A DNA stretch of 64,000 nt from Nonlabens antarcticus (GTDB taxonomy: Bacteria; Bacteroidota; Bacteroidia; Flavobacteriales; Flavobacteriaceae). How positions within the stretch are numbered: position 1 is the first letter of the stretch; each line of letters starts with the position of its first letter. Shown piece after piece: positions 25,722 through 36,561 of the stretch. The stretch spans positions 62,001 through 126,000 of the forward strand of contig NZ_JADFCO010000062.1 in the NCBI RefSeq assembly GCF_015356755.1, given 5' to 3'. The notes below the pieces were generated by a model that made no database searches, was not told the DNA's origin, and saw nothing but the letters and a program-made list of their open reading frames with translations. The position numbers were made by a program, and so were the translations under genes.

Positions 25722-27272
25722 ATGAAATTATTAACAGCCCAACAGCTGGCTCGTGCAGATCGTGCCACCTTGAAGAATCAACACCTCACTAGTGATGAAT
25801 TAATGGAACGCGTTTCTATTCTAGTTTTCAATAAGATTCACGAGCGGCTGGGTGGAGCAATCGTGCCTATAAAAGTATTTTGTGGTATAGGAAATAATGG
25901 TGGTGATGGTCTTGCCATTGCTAGACATATGATCCAGCACGGTTATCAAGTTGAGGTTTTCGTTACGAATTGTAGTAAGCATAGATCAAAGGATTTCCTT
26001 TATAATTATGACCTGATTAAGGGCGTGACAAATGACTGGCCCACATTGCTGGATTGTACCGATGATATTCCCGAGATAAAAAGCGGTGACATAGTTATAG
26101 ATGCGATTTTTGGGATAGGCTTAAATAAAGCTATTGAAGGCTGGATGGCAGATCTCGTGACGCAGATCAATGTCTCAAAGGCCTTTATAATTAGTATAGA
26201 TATGCCTAGTGGGCTGTTTGCAGAAAAGGCATACTCTAAAAATGCTGCAATTATAAAGGCTAATCATACTTTCACTTTCAATAACCCTAAGCTTACCTTT
26301 TTTCTACCGCAGACGGGTAATTTTGCGGGCAGCTTTGAAGTCATCGATATAGGTTTAGACCCAGAATATATACAAGGTTTAGAACCACTTGCGACCTTAA
26401 TTACTCCACAAGCAGCTAAGCATATTTATAAGCCTAGAGAAAAATTTACATACAAGGGAGACTATGGCCATGTGCTTGTTATGGCTGGTAGTAAAGGAAA
26501 GATGGGAGCTGCAGTACTTTCTTCAACAGCTGCAATAAATGCGGGTGCTGGAAAAGTAACGGCTTATGTACCGGCATCCGGTAGTGATATTTTACAATCT
26601 GCTATAGTTGAGGTGATGACAATTTCTGATAGTGGTCAGGATCATCTTGCCGGTTTCAATCCCAACTTGCAGGATTATAATTTATGTGTAGGTCCTGGAA
26701 TCGGTCTTGAAGATGGAGTGGTTTCCGCTTTCGCGAAAGCGATTAAACAACAGTCATCGCCCATCGTCATCGATGCTGATGCATTGAACATCCTGGCTCA
26801 ACATAAGGAACTGATGGAGTTCGTTCCGGCATCTTCAATATTGACTCCGCATGATGGAGAATTAAAAAGATTGCTCGGATCCTGGAAAAACGATATTGAT
26901 CGTTTGAAAAAAGCTTCTAAATTTTCAAAGAAGCACGATGTGATTTTAGTGCTGAAAGGATCACACACGATAACCGTTTTAGGAGATCATCTTTACATCA
27001 ACGACAGTGGGAATCCCGGTATGGCAACCGCTGGAAGTGGTGACGTTTTAACTGGAATCATCGCCGCTTTTATTGCGCAGAAGTATGAGCCATTGATGGC
27101 AGCCGTTTTTGGCGTCTATATTCATGGGGCTGCGGGAGATGTTGCATCAATAACCTATGCACATGAAGGCTTGCGAGCTGGAATCATATCTAATTTTATA
27201 GGGCCTGCTATACTACAGTTATTTCGCAGAGAAGAACCAGTTGCATCCCAAATAAAAGAGGAAAATTATTAA
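25722..27272 (+). CDS. nnrD: Bifunctional NAD(P)H-hydrate epimerase/dehydratase
   Basis: This 516-residue protein repairs hydrated NAD(P)H. The N-terminal YjeF epimerase domain (about 1-210) has VFCGIGNNGGDGLAIARH and VDAIFGIGL-like motifs with SIDMPSG; the C-terminal ribokinase-fold dehydratase domain has HVLVMAGSKGKMGAAVLS, GPGIGL, VIDADALN, LTPHDGE and GNPGMATAGSGDVLTG. A palindrome copy at 26726-26741 encodes Ser-AFAKA between GPGIGLED and the IDADALN strand. Its stop overlaps the convergent gene at 27269. Confidence 0.94.
   Translation: MKLLTAQQLARADRATLKNQHLTSDELMERVSILVFNKIHERLGGAIVPIKVFCGIGNNGGDGLAIARHMIQHGYQVEVFVTNCSKHRSKDFLYNYDLIKGVTNDWPTLLDCTDDIPEIKSGDIVIDAIFGIGLNKAIEGWMADLVTQINVSKAFIISIDMPSGLFAEKAYSKNAAIIKANHTFTFNNPKLTFFLPQTGNFAGSFEVIDIGLDPEYIQGLEPLATLITPQAAKHIYKPREKFTYKGDYGHVLVMAGSKGKMGAAVLSSTAAINAGAGKVTAYVPASGSDILQSAIVEVMTISDSGQDHLAGFNPNLQDYNLCVGPGIGLEDGVVSAFAKAIKQQSSPIVIDADALNILAQHKELMEFVPASSILTPHDGELKRLLGSWKNDIDRLKKASKFSKKHDVILVLKGSHTITVLGDHLYINDSGNPGMATAGSGDVLTGIIAAFIAQKYEPLMAAVFGVYIHGAAGDVASITYAHEGLRAGIISNFIGPAILQLFRREEPVASQIKEENY
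26726..26741. repeat. Palindrome CGCTTTCGCGAAAGCG within the nnr gene
   Basis: Perfect copy, in frame as AFAKA on a surface helix of the dehydratase domain. Confidence 0.9.
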
Positions 27273-27649
27273 GGAGTGCTGCTCAGAAAGGATTTGACCC
27301 ACTCGATAGCGTCATCCAGTGAATGGAAAGTTTGAAAGTATTCTTTATTAAAAAACTTTGATTCTATAGCCGCCATAGGCTTTATCCCATTGGGGTCCAC
27401 TAATGCGAAACACTTTAAATCTAAGAACTCTCGATTGATGTGGTGAACCATGGGATCGATACTGTAATTAAAAGTACGATTGCTAATATATCCAAAAGGT
27501 GTGTTTCCAGGAAAATTAGATCTTATTAGATCTAATATCAATTGATTCTTGTCTTTGTCGATGTGTACTCCAGGGTACATTTCACCTATAATCATGTTAG
27601 GATAAATCTGAAAAGATCCGAAATCTAATTTTTGAATTGTCATGTACAC
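27269..27649 (-). CDS. Hypothetical protein, possibly SpoIIAA-like
   Basis: This 126-residue soluble protein has no signal or membrane segment. Its alternation of strands and helices (FGYISNRTFNYSID, CFALVDPNG, FFNKEYFQTFHSLDDAIEWVKS) resembles the STAS/SpoIIAA-like small proteins common in Flavobacteriia, which end in a similar DAIEW helix. Function is unknown. A second ATG two codons in is an equally good start. Confidence 0.6.
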   Translation of the reverse strand: MYMTIQKLDFGSFQIYPNMIIGEMYPGVHIDKDKNQLILDLIRSNFPGNTPFGYISNRTFNYSIDPMVHHINREFLDLKCFALVDPNGIKPMAAIESKFFNKEYFQTFHSLDDAIEWVKSFLSSTP

Positions 27650-27790
27650 TTAAAAAGGGGACAAAAGTAGTCGGTAAATGCTGAAACAATGTAAAATTAA
27701 ACAATAAACGGATTGCGGTCTATCATGCTAAAGAAGTCCAACTTTAGCCTCAAACAGTATCCAATAAAAGATATCGTAAAATCGACATAT

Positions 27791-27820
27791 AAAAAAAGCC
27801 TTAGAATTTTTCTAAGGCTT
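27791..27820 (-). terminator. clpC terminator
   Basis: On the minus strand the stem AAGCCTTAGAA/TTCTAAGGCTT is followed by a run of seven T residues, 24 bp after the clpC stop. Confidence 0.88.
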
Positions 27821-27843
27821 GATAACTGAAAATTATAACTATT

Positions 27844-30399
27844 TTATTCCGTTGATTCTTTCGCTTTTTCAATTTTGACAGTCAATTCATTAGATTCCTT
27901 ATCTAGATCCATAAAAATAGAATCACCTTCCACTAATTGTGAATTAACAATTTCTTCTGCAAGAGTATCTTCAATATATTTCTGGATCGCTCTTTTTAAG
28001 GGTCTAGCTCCATATTGTTTATCAAAACCTTTATCGGCTATGTAATCCTTAGCGGTATCACTTAAAATTAAATGATATCCTAGGTCATCGATTCGTGCAA
28101 ATAGCTTAGCCAGTTCAATATCAATGATTTTATGGATATCTTCTCTCTCTAGCGGGTTGAATATGATCACATCATCTATTCTGTTTAAGAATTCTGGTGC
28201 AAAGGTCTTTTTCAAGGCACCTTCAATAACACTACGAGCGTTATCCATTTCTGCATCCTTACGCGCAGCAGTTCCAAATCCAACTCCAGATCCAAAGTCT
28301 TTCAGTTTACGAGCTCCTATATTAGAAGTCATAATTATGATCGTGTTTCTAAAATCAATTTTACGTCCCAGACTATCCGTTAAAAATCCGTCGTCCAGTA
28401 CTTGTAGTAACATATTGAATACATCAGGATGTGCTTTCTCGATTTCATCTAACAAGATAACCGAATATGGTTTTCTACGAACTTTCTCAGTCAGTTGTCC
28501 ACCTTCTTCATAACCTACATATCCCGGAGGTGCGCCTATCAAACGAGATATGGCAAATTTCTCCATATACTCACTCATATCAACACGGATCAAGGAATTT
28601 TCAGAATCAAAAATCTCCTTTGCAAGAACTTTTGCAAGTTGCGTTTTTCCAACTCCCGTCTGACCTAAGAATATGAAAGAACCTATGGGTTTGTTAGGAT
28701 CTTTTAATCCAGCGCGATTACGTTGGATCGCCTTAACCACCTGTTTAACCGCTTTATCCTGTCCTATTACTAGATCTGTAATAGAGTGATTCAAGTTGCT
28801 CAACTTCTTCATTTCCTTAGTGGCGATACGATTGACGGGTATTCCAGTCATCATGCTCACGACCTCAGCAACATTTTCTTCAGACACGGTGTCGCGCTGG
28901 AGCTTAGAAGCTTCATGCCATTCTTCTTGAGCTTCTGAGAGTGCTTTTTCTAGCTTTTTCTCATCATCTCTTAGTTTAGCAGCTTGCTCGTACTTTTGTT
29001 TTTTGACAACACTATTCTTCTCTTGTTTGACTTCTTCTAACTGCTTTTCAAGGTCAAGAATTTGCTGCGGCACTTCAATATTGGCTATATGAATCCGTGA
29101 TCCTGCTTCATCCAGTGCGTCAATAGCCTTGTCGGGAAGAAAACGATCTGTCATGTATCGACTCGTTAACTTTACACAAGCCTCAATAGCTTTGTCTGTA
29201 TAAGTTACATTGTGATGATCCTCATACTTGTCCTTAATATTATTAAGGATTTCAATAGTTTCTTCTACCGTTGTAGGTTCCACCATTACTTTCTGGAACC
29301 TGCGTTCTAGTGCACCATCTTTTTCAATACTATTGCGGTATTCATCAAGGGTAGTAGCTCCTACACATTGAATTTCTCCACGCGCTAATGCAGGTTTGAA
29401 CATATTGCTCGCGTCTAGGGAACCTGCCGCACCTCCAGCACCAACAATGGTATGGATTTCATCAATAAACAGTATGATGTCCTCATTCTTCTCCAACTCG
29501 TTCATCACCGCTTTCATACGCTCTTCAAACTGACCACGATACTTGGTTCCAGCAACAAGGCTCGCAAGGTCCAGAGTGATTACACGCTTATCGTATAAAA
29601 TTCTAGAAACCTTTCGCTGCACTATGCGCAAGGCTAGGCCTTCGGCAATGGCACTTTTACCTACACCAGGTTCTCCTATTAATAGAGGGTTGTTTTTCTT
29701 ACGACGGCTTAAAATTTGGGAAACACGTTGTATTTCCTCATTTCTTCCTACAACCGGATCTAATTTATCCTCTTCTGCCATCTTAGTAAGATCGCGACCG
29801 AAGTTGTCCAGTACCGGAGTTTTTGATTTTTTATTACCCTTTTTATCGCCACCAGTAGGGGAGAAAAGGTTTTCCTTACCGTCATCGTCTTTCATGTCCT
29901 CAGGATCATCGCTGAAGGATTGCGCCAGTGGGTCTTCAAAAGAACCATCATCCTGTGATAGCATTAATTTGAATTCTTCTTTAACGCTGTCATAATCTAC
30001 CCGTAGCTTATTTAAAAGCTTTGTAGTGGGATCGTTTTCATTACGCAATATGCATAATAATAAATGAGCTGTATTTATGGAAGTGCTTTGAAAAAGTTTT
30101 GCTTCCAGAAAAGTCGTTTTCAATGCACGCTCTGCCTGACGGGTAAGGTGCAAATTCTTCTTTTCATTGATTGCTGCGCCAGTCCCAGGATTGGGAGGGC
30201 TCAGTATTTCTACCTTGCGACGCAGGTGATCTAGGTCAACAGACAGATTGTTTAAAATCTCTATCGCCTTACCATCTCCATCGCGCAATAATCCTAACAT
30301 TAAATGTTCAGTTCCTATAAAATCGTGTCCTAGCCTCAGTGCTTCTTCCTTACTGTAGGCGATCACGTCCTTAACTCTTGGTGAAAAATTGTCGTCCAT
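27844..30399 (-). CDS. clpC: ATP-dependent Clp protease ATPase ClpC
   Basis: This 851-residue AAA+ unfoldase feeds substrates to ClpP. Domains in order: two Clp_N repeats (SPRVKDVIAYSKEEAL and after), AAA-1 with GEPGVGKSAIAEG near residue 245 and DEIHTIVGAGG, a middle region with a UVR motif (KYEQAAKLRDDEKK), AAA-2 with GQTGVGKTQLAK near residue 580 and LLDEIEKAHPDVF, and the ClpB-D2-small C-terminal domain. The UVR motif and middle-domain length point to ClpC rather than ClpA or ClpB. It is divergent from gyrA over 268 bp. Confidence 0.95.
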   Translation of the reverse strand: MDDNFSPRVKDVIAYSKEEALRLGHDFIGTEHLMLGLLRDGDGKAIEILNNLSVDLDHLRRKVEILSPPNPGTGAAINEKKNLHLTRQAERALKTTFLEAKLFQSTSINTAHLLLCILRNENDPTTKLLNKLRVDYDSVKEEFKLMLSQDDGSFEDPLAQSFSDDPEDMKDDDGKENLFSPTGGDKKGNKKSKTPVLDNFGRDLTKMAEEDKLDPVVGRNEEIQRVSQILSRRKKNNPLLIGEPGVGKSAIAEGLALRIVQRKVSRILYDKRVITLDLASLVAGTKYRGQFEERMKAVMNELEKNEDIILFIDEIHTIVGAGGAAGSLDASNMFKPALARGEIQCVGATTLDEYRNSIEKDGALERRFQKVMVEPTTVEETIEILNNIKDKYEDHHNVTYTDKAIEACVKLTSRYMTDRFLPDKAIDALDEAGSRIHIANIEVPQQILDLEKQLEEVKQEKNSVVKKQKYEQAAKLRDDEKKLEKALSEAQEEWHEASKLQRDTVSEENVAEVVSMMTGIPVNRIATKEMKKLSNLNHSITDLVIGQDKAVKQVVKAIQRNRAGLKDPNKPIGSFIFLGQTGVGKTQLAKVLAKEIFDSENSLIRVDMSEYMEKFAISRLIGAPPGYVGYEEGGQLTEKVRRKPYSVILLDEIEKAHPDVFNMLLQVLDDGFLTDSLGRKIDFRNTIIIMTSNIGARKLKDFGSGVGFGTAARKDAEMDNARSVIEGALKKTFAPEFLNRIDDVIIFNPLEREDIHKIIDIELAKLFARIDDLGYHLILSDTAKDYIADKGFDKQYGARPLKRAIQKYIEDTLAEEIVNSQLVEGDSIFMDLDKESNELTVKIEKAKESTE

Positions 30400-30479
30400 T
30401 TCGCTTCTTTGTCTAAATGTAATTAAAGATATGTTTCAAAAAGCATTCCGAACTATAATAATGGGTTAAAGGGTAATTG

Positions 30480-30495
30480 CGCTTTCGCGAAAGCG
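30480..30495. repeat. Palindrome CGCTTTCGCGAAAGCG between clpC and gyrA
   Basis: Perfect copy in the 268-bp divergent promoter region, about 80 bp from the clpC start. Confidence 0.9.
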
Positions 30496-30667
30496 TTCCT
30501 AACATCATCCATACAGCGCGATTTAAGCTATAAAGTAACTTATCCACACCATTGACCTGTAAGTGTTAATAAAAACACGCTTAGAACGCTTCTAGAGCCT
30601 TATCGTTACTGTCATTTTGCTTAAATTGCTCGTTGTTAAAATTATAAGCTTTAAAATAGATTTTTAA

Positions 30668-33220
30668 ATGGCAGATGGAGAAAAGTTAATCCCGATCAAT
30701 ATTGAGGATGAAATGAAGTCAGCTTACATCGATTATTCGATGTCAGTCATAGTGTCACGGGCACTGCCAGATGTGAGAGATGGTTTGAAACCGGTTCACA
30801 GAAGGGTACTTTTTGGAATGTATGAGTTGGGAGTTCTATCAAACCGCAGTTATAAAAAAAGTGCGAGAATTGTAGGAGAGGTTCTCGGTAAATATCACCC
30901 ACACGGTGATACCTCCGTTTACGACACCATGGTACGTATGGCCCAGGAATGGTCATTGCGCTACATGCTTGTGGATGGACAAGGAAACTTTGGTAGTGTG
31001 GATGGTGATCCTCCAGCAGCAATGCGATACACAGAGGCTCGCATGCGCAAGATTTCTGAAGAGTTGCTTGCAGACATAGATAAGGAGACGGTAGACACGC
31101 AGCTTAACTTTGACGACACTTTGTCTGAGCCTACAGTTTTACCTACTAAAGTGCCTAACCTATTAGTAAACGGTGCCAGTGGTATCGCGGTAGGAATGGC
31201 TACAAACATGCCTCCTCATAACCTGACTGAAGTCGTGGATGGTATTGTTGCTTACATTGACAATCACGATATTACGATTGATGAACTTATACAATTCATT
31301 AAAGCTCCAGACTTTCCGACGGGAGGAATCATCTATGGTTATGATGGCGTTAAGGAAGCCATGCATACCGGTAGAGGACGCGTTAAAATACGTGGACGGG
31401 TTAGAATTGACGAAGTAAAAGGTCGCGAATGTATTATCGTGGACGAGCTGCCATACCAGGTCAACAAAGCCGACATGATAAAGAAAACGGCAGATCTTAT
31501 AAATGATAAAAAATTAGAAGGGATTTCTTCTATTCGCGATGAGTCGGATAGAAATGGAATGCGCATCGTTTACGTTTTGAAACGTGATGCGATTCCTAAC
31601 ATTGTGGTTAATACCTTATATAAGCATACGGCGTTGCAGTCCTCCTTTAGTGTGAACAATATCGCACTAGTTAAAGGACGACCACAAATGTTGAATGTGA
31701 AGGACATGATTCACCATTTTGTGGAGCACCGTCATGATGTTGTCGTGCGTCGTACCACTTATGAATTACGTAAAGCAGAGGAACGAGCACACATTCTAGA
31801 AGGATTGATCATTGCGAGTGATAATATTGATGAGGTGATCAAAATTATCCGGGCCAGTCAGAATGGGGAGGAAGCTAGAGAAAACCTGATCAAAAGGTTC
31901 GAGCTTTCTGAAATTCAGGCACGTGCTATTGTAGAGATGCGTTTACGTCAGTTAACAGGTCTTGAACAAGACAAATTACGTACAGAATATAACGACCTAC
32001 TCTTAACTATTGCTGACTTAAAAGATATTCTAGCTCATAAAGAGCGTAGAATGATCATTATTAAGGAAGAGCTTGCGATGATTCGTGAAAAATACGGTGA
32101 TGATCGTCGTTCACAAATCGAATATGCTGGTGGCGATTTGAGTATGGAAGATATGATTCCAGATGAGCAAGTTGTTATTACTATATCTCATGCGGGATAT
32201 ATTAAAAGAACAAGCTTGAATGAATACAAAACTCAAAATCGTGGTGGAGTAGGGCAGAAAGCAAGTACAACCAGAGATGAAGATTTCCTAGAAGATATAT
32301 TTGTGGGAACAAACCACCAGTATATGTTATTTTTTACCGAGAAGGGGAAATGTTTCTGGATGCGGGTTTTTGAGATTCCAGAAGGAAGCCGCACCTCAAA
32401 AGGTAGAGCGATTCAGAACTTGATCAATATCGAGCAGGATGATAACGTGAAAGCGGTGATCTGTACTCAAGATATCAAGGACGAGGAATATATCAATAGT
32501 CACTATGTGATTATGTGTACTAAGAAAGGTGTCGTCAAGAAAACTTCTCTTGAGCAATACTCTAGACCACGTTCTAATGGTATCAATGCCATAACCGTTC
32601 GCGATGGTGATATGTTGTTAGAAGCAAAATTAACTACTGGAGATAGCCATGTATTATTAGGCTTGAAGAGTGGAAAAGCGATCCGATTTGATGAGAAGAA
32701 AACCAGAGCTATGGGTAGAAATGCCAGTGGTGTTAGAGGTATTCGTCTTGCAAATGATGAAGATGAGGTGATAGGAATGGTAGCGGTGAATGAAATGGAT
32801 TCTAACATCCTAGTGGTTTCAGAAAAGGGATACGGGAAACGCTCTAGTCTTGAAGATTATCGCGAAACAAACCGCGGTGGTAAAGGAGTCAAAACAATAT
32901 CGGTTACTGAAAAAACGGGTGGACTTGTCGCTCTTAAAAATGTAACGGATGAAGATGGTTTGATGATTATCAATAAATCTGGAGTCGCCATTAGAATTGA
33001 TGTTGCTGATCTTAGAGTAATGGGTCGCGCAACTCAGGGAGTTCGTTTGATTAACCTTAAAGGGAATGATAGCATTGCCGCTGTCGCGAAAGTTGCCAAG
33101 GAAGAAGATGCACCGGAAGAAACTGAGGAGTCAGATTTAGATGATAGTGTTTCTACGGAAGGGTCAGAAGAAGAATCTGAAAATGGCACAACCCTTGCAA
33201 ATGATGATAGTGAAGAATAA
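30668..33220 (+). CDS. gyrA: DNA gyrase subunit A
   Basis: This 850-residue subunit cuts and reseals DNA. The catalytic Tyr is Tyr121 (AAMRYTEAR). The quinolone region reads [17 protein letters not shown], with Thr82 at the position of E. coli Ser83 and Asp86 at that of Asp87. The C-terminal beta-pinwheel has the GyrA box-like NRGGKGVKT and [10 protein letters not shown] repeats, distinguishing it from ParC. The tail is acidic, ending about 35 residues dominated by Glu, Asp and Ser. A TPR-protein gene follows after 17 bp. A partly matching palindrome (33079-33094, 13 of 16 bases) lies just before the tail. Confidence 0.97.
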   Translation: MADGEKLIPINIEDEMKSAYIDYSMSVIVSRALPDVRDGLKPVHRRVLFGMYELGVLSNRSYKKSARIVGEVLGKYHPHGDTSVYDTMVRMAQEWSLRYMLVDGQGNFGSVDGDPPAAMRYTEARMRKISEELLADIDKETVDTQLNFDDTLSEPTVLPTKVPNLLVNGASGIAVGMATNMPPHNLTEVVDGIVAYIDNHDITIDELIQFIKAPDFPTGGIIYGYDGVKEAMHTGRGRVKIRGRVRIDEVKGRECIIVDELPYQVNKADMIKKTADLINDKKLEGISSIRDESDRNGMRIVYVLKRDAIPNIVVNTLYKHTALQSSFSVNNIALVKGRPQMLNVKDMIHHFVEHRHDVVVRRTTYELRKAEERAHILEGLIIASDNIDEVIKIIRASQNGEEARENLIKRFELSEIQARAIVEMRLRQLTGLEQDKLRTEYNDLLLTIADLKDILAHKERRMIIIKEELAMIREKYGDDRRSQIEYAGGDLSMEDMIPDEQVVITISHAGYIKRTSLNEYKTQNRGGVGQKASTTRDEDFLEDIFVGTNHQYMLFFTEKGKCFWMRVFEIPEGSRTSKGRAIQNLINIEQDDNVKAVICTQDIKDEEYINSHYVIMCTKKGVVKKTSLEQYSRPRSNGINAITVRDGDMLLEAKLTTGDSHVLLGLKSGKAIRFDEKKTRAMGRNASGVRGIRLANDEDEVIGMVAVNEMDSNILVVSEKGYGKRSSLEDYRETNRGGKGVKTISVTEKTGGLVALKNVTDEDGLMIINKSGVAIRIDVADLRVMGRATQGVRLINLKGNDSIAAVAKVAKEEDAPEETEESDLDDSVSTEGSEEESENGTTLANDDSEE

Positions 33221-33237
33221 AAATTAAACTAAAAACT

Positions 33238-34425
33238 ATGAAAAAGATAATTATTGCTGTAGCTCTTGCTGTCTCTACTATAGGACTTGCTCAAAAAAGA
33301 GAGCTTAGAAAGGTTGAGAAAGCAATCGAAAATCAAGATATCAAAGAAGCTACTGAGGAATTCAATGGAATAAATGAATCTGAAGTAGAGGATAAGTACA
33401 TGGCTGAGTATAAATTTTATAAGGCAGTGATCCTTTTAGGAAAAGCAGATGCTCCTACAGCTAAAAAAACGCAATTGCGAGACATCATCACGATGTTAGA
33501 TGATTCTGAAAAGTCTGGATATGATGAGAAGGATAATCTTGCCTATTATCGCAAGTCAGCTGCGGATGCTATTTTTAAAGAAGCACAAACTGATTTAGAA
33601 GCGGGTAATCAAAAAGCTGCTTTAGAATCTGTTTTGTATCTACTAGAAGTCTATCCTGAGAACGATAAGATGAGAGAAAATGCAGCAAACCTAGCTTATG
33701 GAAATCAAGACTTTAAATCTGCACAGGAGAATTATGAGAAACTTATTGCTAAGGGTTACACCGGCTCAGAGGAAAGCATAATTGCGACCGAGGTAAAAAC
33801 AGGCATAGTGTCTGTGTTTCCTAATCAACAATCAGCTAAAATGGCTGTATTGTCAGGAGCATATAAGGATGTCAAAACTGAATCCACCGCTTCTCAATTG
33901 GGATCTATGGTTACTAATCTAGCCTGGATTTATAAAAAGAATGATGAAATGGACAAAGCAAACAGTCTCATAATGGATTCTCTAAAGAAATATCCAGAGG
34001 ATATTAGTTTGAAAGCTTCCACTCCAGATTTGTATTTGATGCTAGGAATGAAGGATAAGTATGAGGTAGCAGTTAAAGAATTAAACACAGAGATTACCGA
34101 CCCTCAAGTATTCGAAAACTTAGGAGTAGCTGCTTCTGAAAAGGAAAATTGGGATCAAGCGATTACTTATTACACTAAGAGCTTGGAAATTAAATCTGAT
34201 AATTATGTAGGTCAAAATAATATTGCAGTAGCGTACATTAATAAAGGAAACTTAGAAGAAACTACTGTAGAAGATCAAGCTAAGTTTTACACAGCAGCTA
34301 CCACTCATCTAGAAAAGGTTATCGAGCTTAAGCCAGAATTAGATAGTGCAAAGCAAACTTTGCTAGGTCTCTATAAATTCCTAGATATGAGTGACAAAGC
34401 AACGGCGCTAGAAGCGAAAATGTAA
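33238..34425 (+). CDS. Periplasmic tetratricopeptide-repeat protein
   Basis: This 395-residue protein has a signal peptide (MKKIIIAVALAVSTIGLAQ). Helical pairs throughout match TPR spacing, clearest at QVFENLGVAASEKENWDQA and YYTKSLEIKSDNYVGQNN. It is probably an exported scaffold or carrier for envelope assembly; no enzymatic domain is seen. It sits 17 bp after gyrA and ends at a strong terminator, so both are likely co-transcribed. Confidence 0.82.
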   Translation: MKKIIIAVALAVSTIGLAQKRELRKVEKAIENQDIKEATEEFNGINESEVEDKYMAEYKFYKAVILLGKADAPTAKKTQLRDIITMLDDSEKSGYDEKDNLAYYRKSAADAIFKEAQTDLEAGNQKAALESVLYLLEVYPENDKMRENAANLAYGNQDFKSAQENYEKLIAKGYTGSEESIIATEVKTGIVSVFPNQQSAKMAVLSGAYKDVKTESTASQLGSMVTNLAWIYKKNDEMDKANSLIMDSLKKYPEDISLKASTPDLYLMLGMKDKYEVAVKELNTEITDPQVFENLGVAASEKENWDQAITYYTKSLEIKSDNYVGQNNIAVAYINKGNLEETTVEDQAKFYTAATTHLEKVIELKPELDSAKQTLLGLYKFLDMSDKATALEAKM

Positions 34426-34446
34426 TAGCATTTTAAAGATAAAAAT

Positions 34447-34477
34447 AAAAAGTCCTGCATTGCGCAGGACTTTTTTT
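34447..34477. terminator. Terminator between TPR and NlpC/P60 genes
   Basis: The stem AGTCCTGC/GCAGGACT has A and T runs on both sides and can end transcription of both convergent genes. Confidence 0.9.
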
Positions 34478-34500
34478 ATACAATATGATTTAGTATTTAT

Positions 34501-35262
34501 TCAGAGAATCTGTTTGATCATTCTAAGCTTGTGTGTATGAGTAGAGGTTTCTACGTTAAATATTCCAGTTTGATCAATACGATCTATACGCACTTTCCCA
34601 TGAGCATGAATGATGTGATTATCTTTCATTATAATTCCTACATGGGTAATCAGTCCATCTGCATTATCAAAAAAAGCTAGATCTCCTGGATCTGATTCTT
34701 CTATAAAACTTAATACCTGACCTTGTGAAGCTTGCTGACTGGCATCCCGCAAAAGTCTATATCCATTTAACCTATATATCAATTGAGTAAAACCACTACA
34801 ATCGATACCCATACAATTTCTACCACCCCATAAATACGGCGCATTTAAAAGTAACAAAGCGTTATCAATGATGTTAGATTTAGAGTGCGTTTGCTTTTCA
34901 GTTACCGCGACTCCTTTCTGAAACTCATCACCTAAGAAATCGCCCGATGACACTTGTGAGCCCATTACGATCGCACTTAGAGTTCCGTCTTTATGTGTGG
35001 TGATCGATATAGGTTCTTTCGCGAAAGCGATATCTTTTTGCTCTGCTTGATGGTGGTAATCTTCACTAGAAATTTCCAGAAATTGTTTATTATCTAACCA
35101 GCCCTCATAAGAATCGTTATGCAATCGCACACGCGACCACTTTTTGCGCTGTTCTATGACTTTAAATAACTCTCCATATAGTACCTGCGATACCATCTCA
35201 CTCTGATCTCGAGCTTCTAATCGCAGGGGGATTATTGAAATGGGGCAAATACCGTACTTCAT
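34501..35262 (-). CDS. C40-family (NlpC/P60) cell-wall peptidase
   Basis: This protein of about 253 residues has N-terminal SH3-like domains (QVLYGELFKVIEQRKKWSRVRL) and a C-terminal NlpC/P60 papain-like domain. The catalytic Cys lies in NCMGIDCSGFTQLIY, the His in LITHVGIIM, and a third polar residue (His) in IIHAHGKV. It should cut peptidoglycan stem peptides. There is no obvious signal peptide. I start at the ATG at 35260-35262 (MKYGICPIS); the upstream ATG at 35280 would overlap the thiolase gene. A partial palindrome encodes AFAKE at 35016-35030. Confidence 0.87.
   Translation of the reverse strand: MKYGICPISIIPLRLEARDQSEMVSQVLYGELFKVIEQRKKWSRVRLHNDSYEGWLDNKQFLEISSEDYHHQAEQKDIAFAKEPISITTHKDGTLSAIVMGSQVSSGDFLGDEFQKGVAVTEKQTHSKSNIIDNALLLLNAPYLWGGRNCMGIDCSGFTQLIYRLNGYRLLRDASQQASQGQVLSFIEESDPGDLAFFDNADGLITHVGIIMKDNHIIHAHGKVRIDRIDQTGIFNVETSTHTHKLRMIKQIL
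35016..35030. repeat. Partial palindrome within the NlpC/P60 gene
   Basis: CTTTCGCGAAAG (12-bp core) with an intact right arm (CGA) but a diverged left arm, in frame as IAFAKE on the minus strand. Confidence 0.7.
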
Positions 35263-35263
35263 C

Positions 35264-36442
35264 TTATTTATGAGCCTCAATTATAATTGCAGTAGCACCG
35301 CCACCACCATTACATATACCTGCTGCGCCTATACTCCCACCTTCATTAATTAGCGTGCTTAATAAGGTAGTAACGATTCTAGCGCCACTACAACCTAGCG
35401 GGTGGCCTAATGAAACGGCACCTCCATAAACATTGACATTTTTATCGTCCAGACCTAATATTTTGATATTAGCAAGACCTACCACAGCAAAAGCCTCATT
35501 GAGCTCTATAAAATCTACATCTTTTAAGGTCAATCCTGCTTTATCCAGCGCCTTAGGTATTGCTTTTGAAGGTGCTGTGGTAAAATGAATAGGCTCAAGT
35601 GATGCATCTGCATAACTTAAGATGGTGGCAAGTGGTTTGATGCCCAGTTCTTTTGCTTTTTCTTCACTCATTAAAACTACCGCTGCTGCTCCATCATTGA
35701 TAGTACTCGCGTTAGCTGCGGTTACGGTTCCATCTTTACTGAATGCTGCTCTAAGTTGAGGGATTTTATCAAGTTTAACGTTAGTAAACTCTTCATCGCG
35801 ATCAACGATAATATCATCACCTCTGCGCTGTTTTACAGATACAGGAACTACTTCATTCTTGAACTTCCCAGCATCCCAGGCTGCAGCAGATCGCTTATAA
35901 GATTGAATGGCATAGTTATCTTGATCTTCACGGGAAAATCCATTTTCGCTGGCACATAAATCTGCACAGACTCCCATCGCGTTTTGATCATAAGCGTCAA
36001 CAAGTCCGTCGCGCTGCATTCCATCAATTAATGTTGAAGATCCAAATTTCTGCGGAGTTCTCAAATAAGCGTAATGAGGAATCATACTCATATTCTCCAT
36101 ACCACCTGCAACAACGACATCCTGGTCACCGAGCATGATAGATTGTGCGGCCATGCTGATACTTTTCATTCCACTAGCACAAACTTTATTAATAGTAGTT
36201 GCTGGAGTTTCCATAGGTAATCCTGCGCCTATTGCCGCCTGTCTTGCTGGAGCTTGTCCTGTATTAGATTGAACCACATGCCCCATATATACTTCTTGTA
36301 CATGTTTAGGATCTAATTTTATTTTATCAAGCGCTCCTTTAATTGCAATCGAGCCCAGCTCGGTCGCAGGAACAGTGCTTAATGCTCCCATAAAACTACC
36401 TATAGGCGTGCGTGCGTAAGAAACTATAACTACCTTTTTCAT
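35264..36442 (-). CDS. Acetyl-CoA C-acetyltransferase (thiolase)
   Basis: This protein of about 392 residues is a type II thiolase. The nucleophilic Cys is in NKVCASGMKSI near residue 88, the His in NEAFAVVGL and GHPLGCSGARI, and the second Cys in GICNGGGGATA. It condenses or cleaves acyl-CoA in beta-oxidation or acetoacetyl-CoA formation. I start at the ATG at 36440-36442 (KKVVIVSYARTPIG) because the thiolase fold begins there; two upstream in-frame ATGs would only add a few unlike residues. The C40 peptidase start lies 1 bp after its stop. Confidence 0.94.
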   Translation of the reverse strand: MKKVVIVSYARTPIGSFMGALSTVPATELGSIAIKGALDKIKLDPKHVQEVYMGHVVQSNTGQAPARQAAIGAGLPMETPATTINKVCASGMKSISMAAQSIMLGDQDVVVAGGMENMSMIPHYAYLRTPQKFGSSTLIDGMQRDGLVDAYDQNAMGVCADLCASENGFSREDQDNYAIQSYKRSAAAWDAGKFKNEVVPVSVKQRRGDDIIVDRDEEFTNVKLDKIPQLRAAFSKDGTVTAANASTINDGAAAVVLMSEEKAKELGIKPLATILSYADASLEPIHFTTAPSKAIPKALDKAGLTLKDVDFIELNEAFAVVGLANIKILGLDDKNVNVYGGAVSLGHPLGCSGARIVTTLLSTLINEGGSIGAAGICNGGGGATAIIIEAHK

Positions 36443-36561
36443 AATCTTCATTTTATGCGAAAATAACAATTATACCACCCAATTTTTGTCAATTCTATCT
36501 CAAAACATAAGCTATCACGATTTCTAAACGGTAATTGATAGCTATGTTGTTATTTTGCACT

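Noticed and set aside
33079-33094. Palindrome copy in gyrA
   Set aside because: Only 13 of 16 bases match and it encodes a normal beta-strand of the pinwheel (AAVAKV); kept as a possible diverged copy only.
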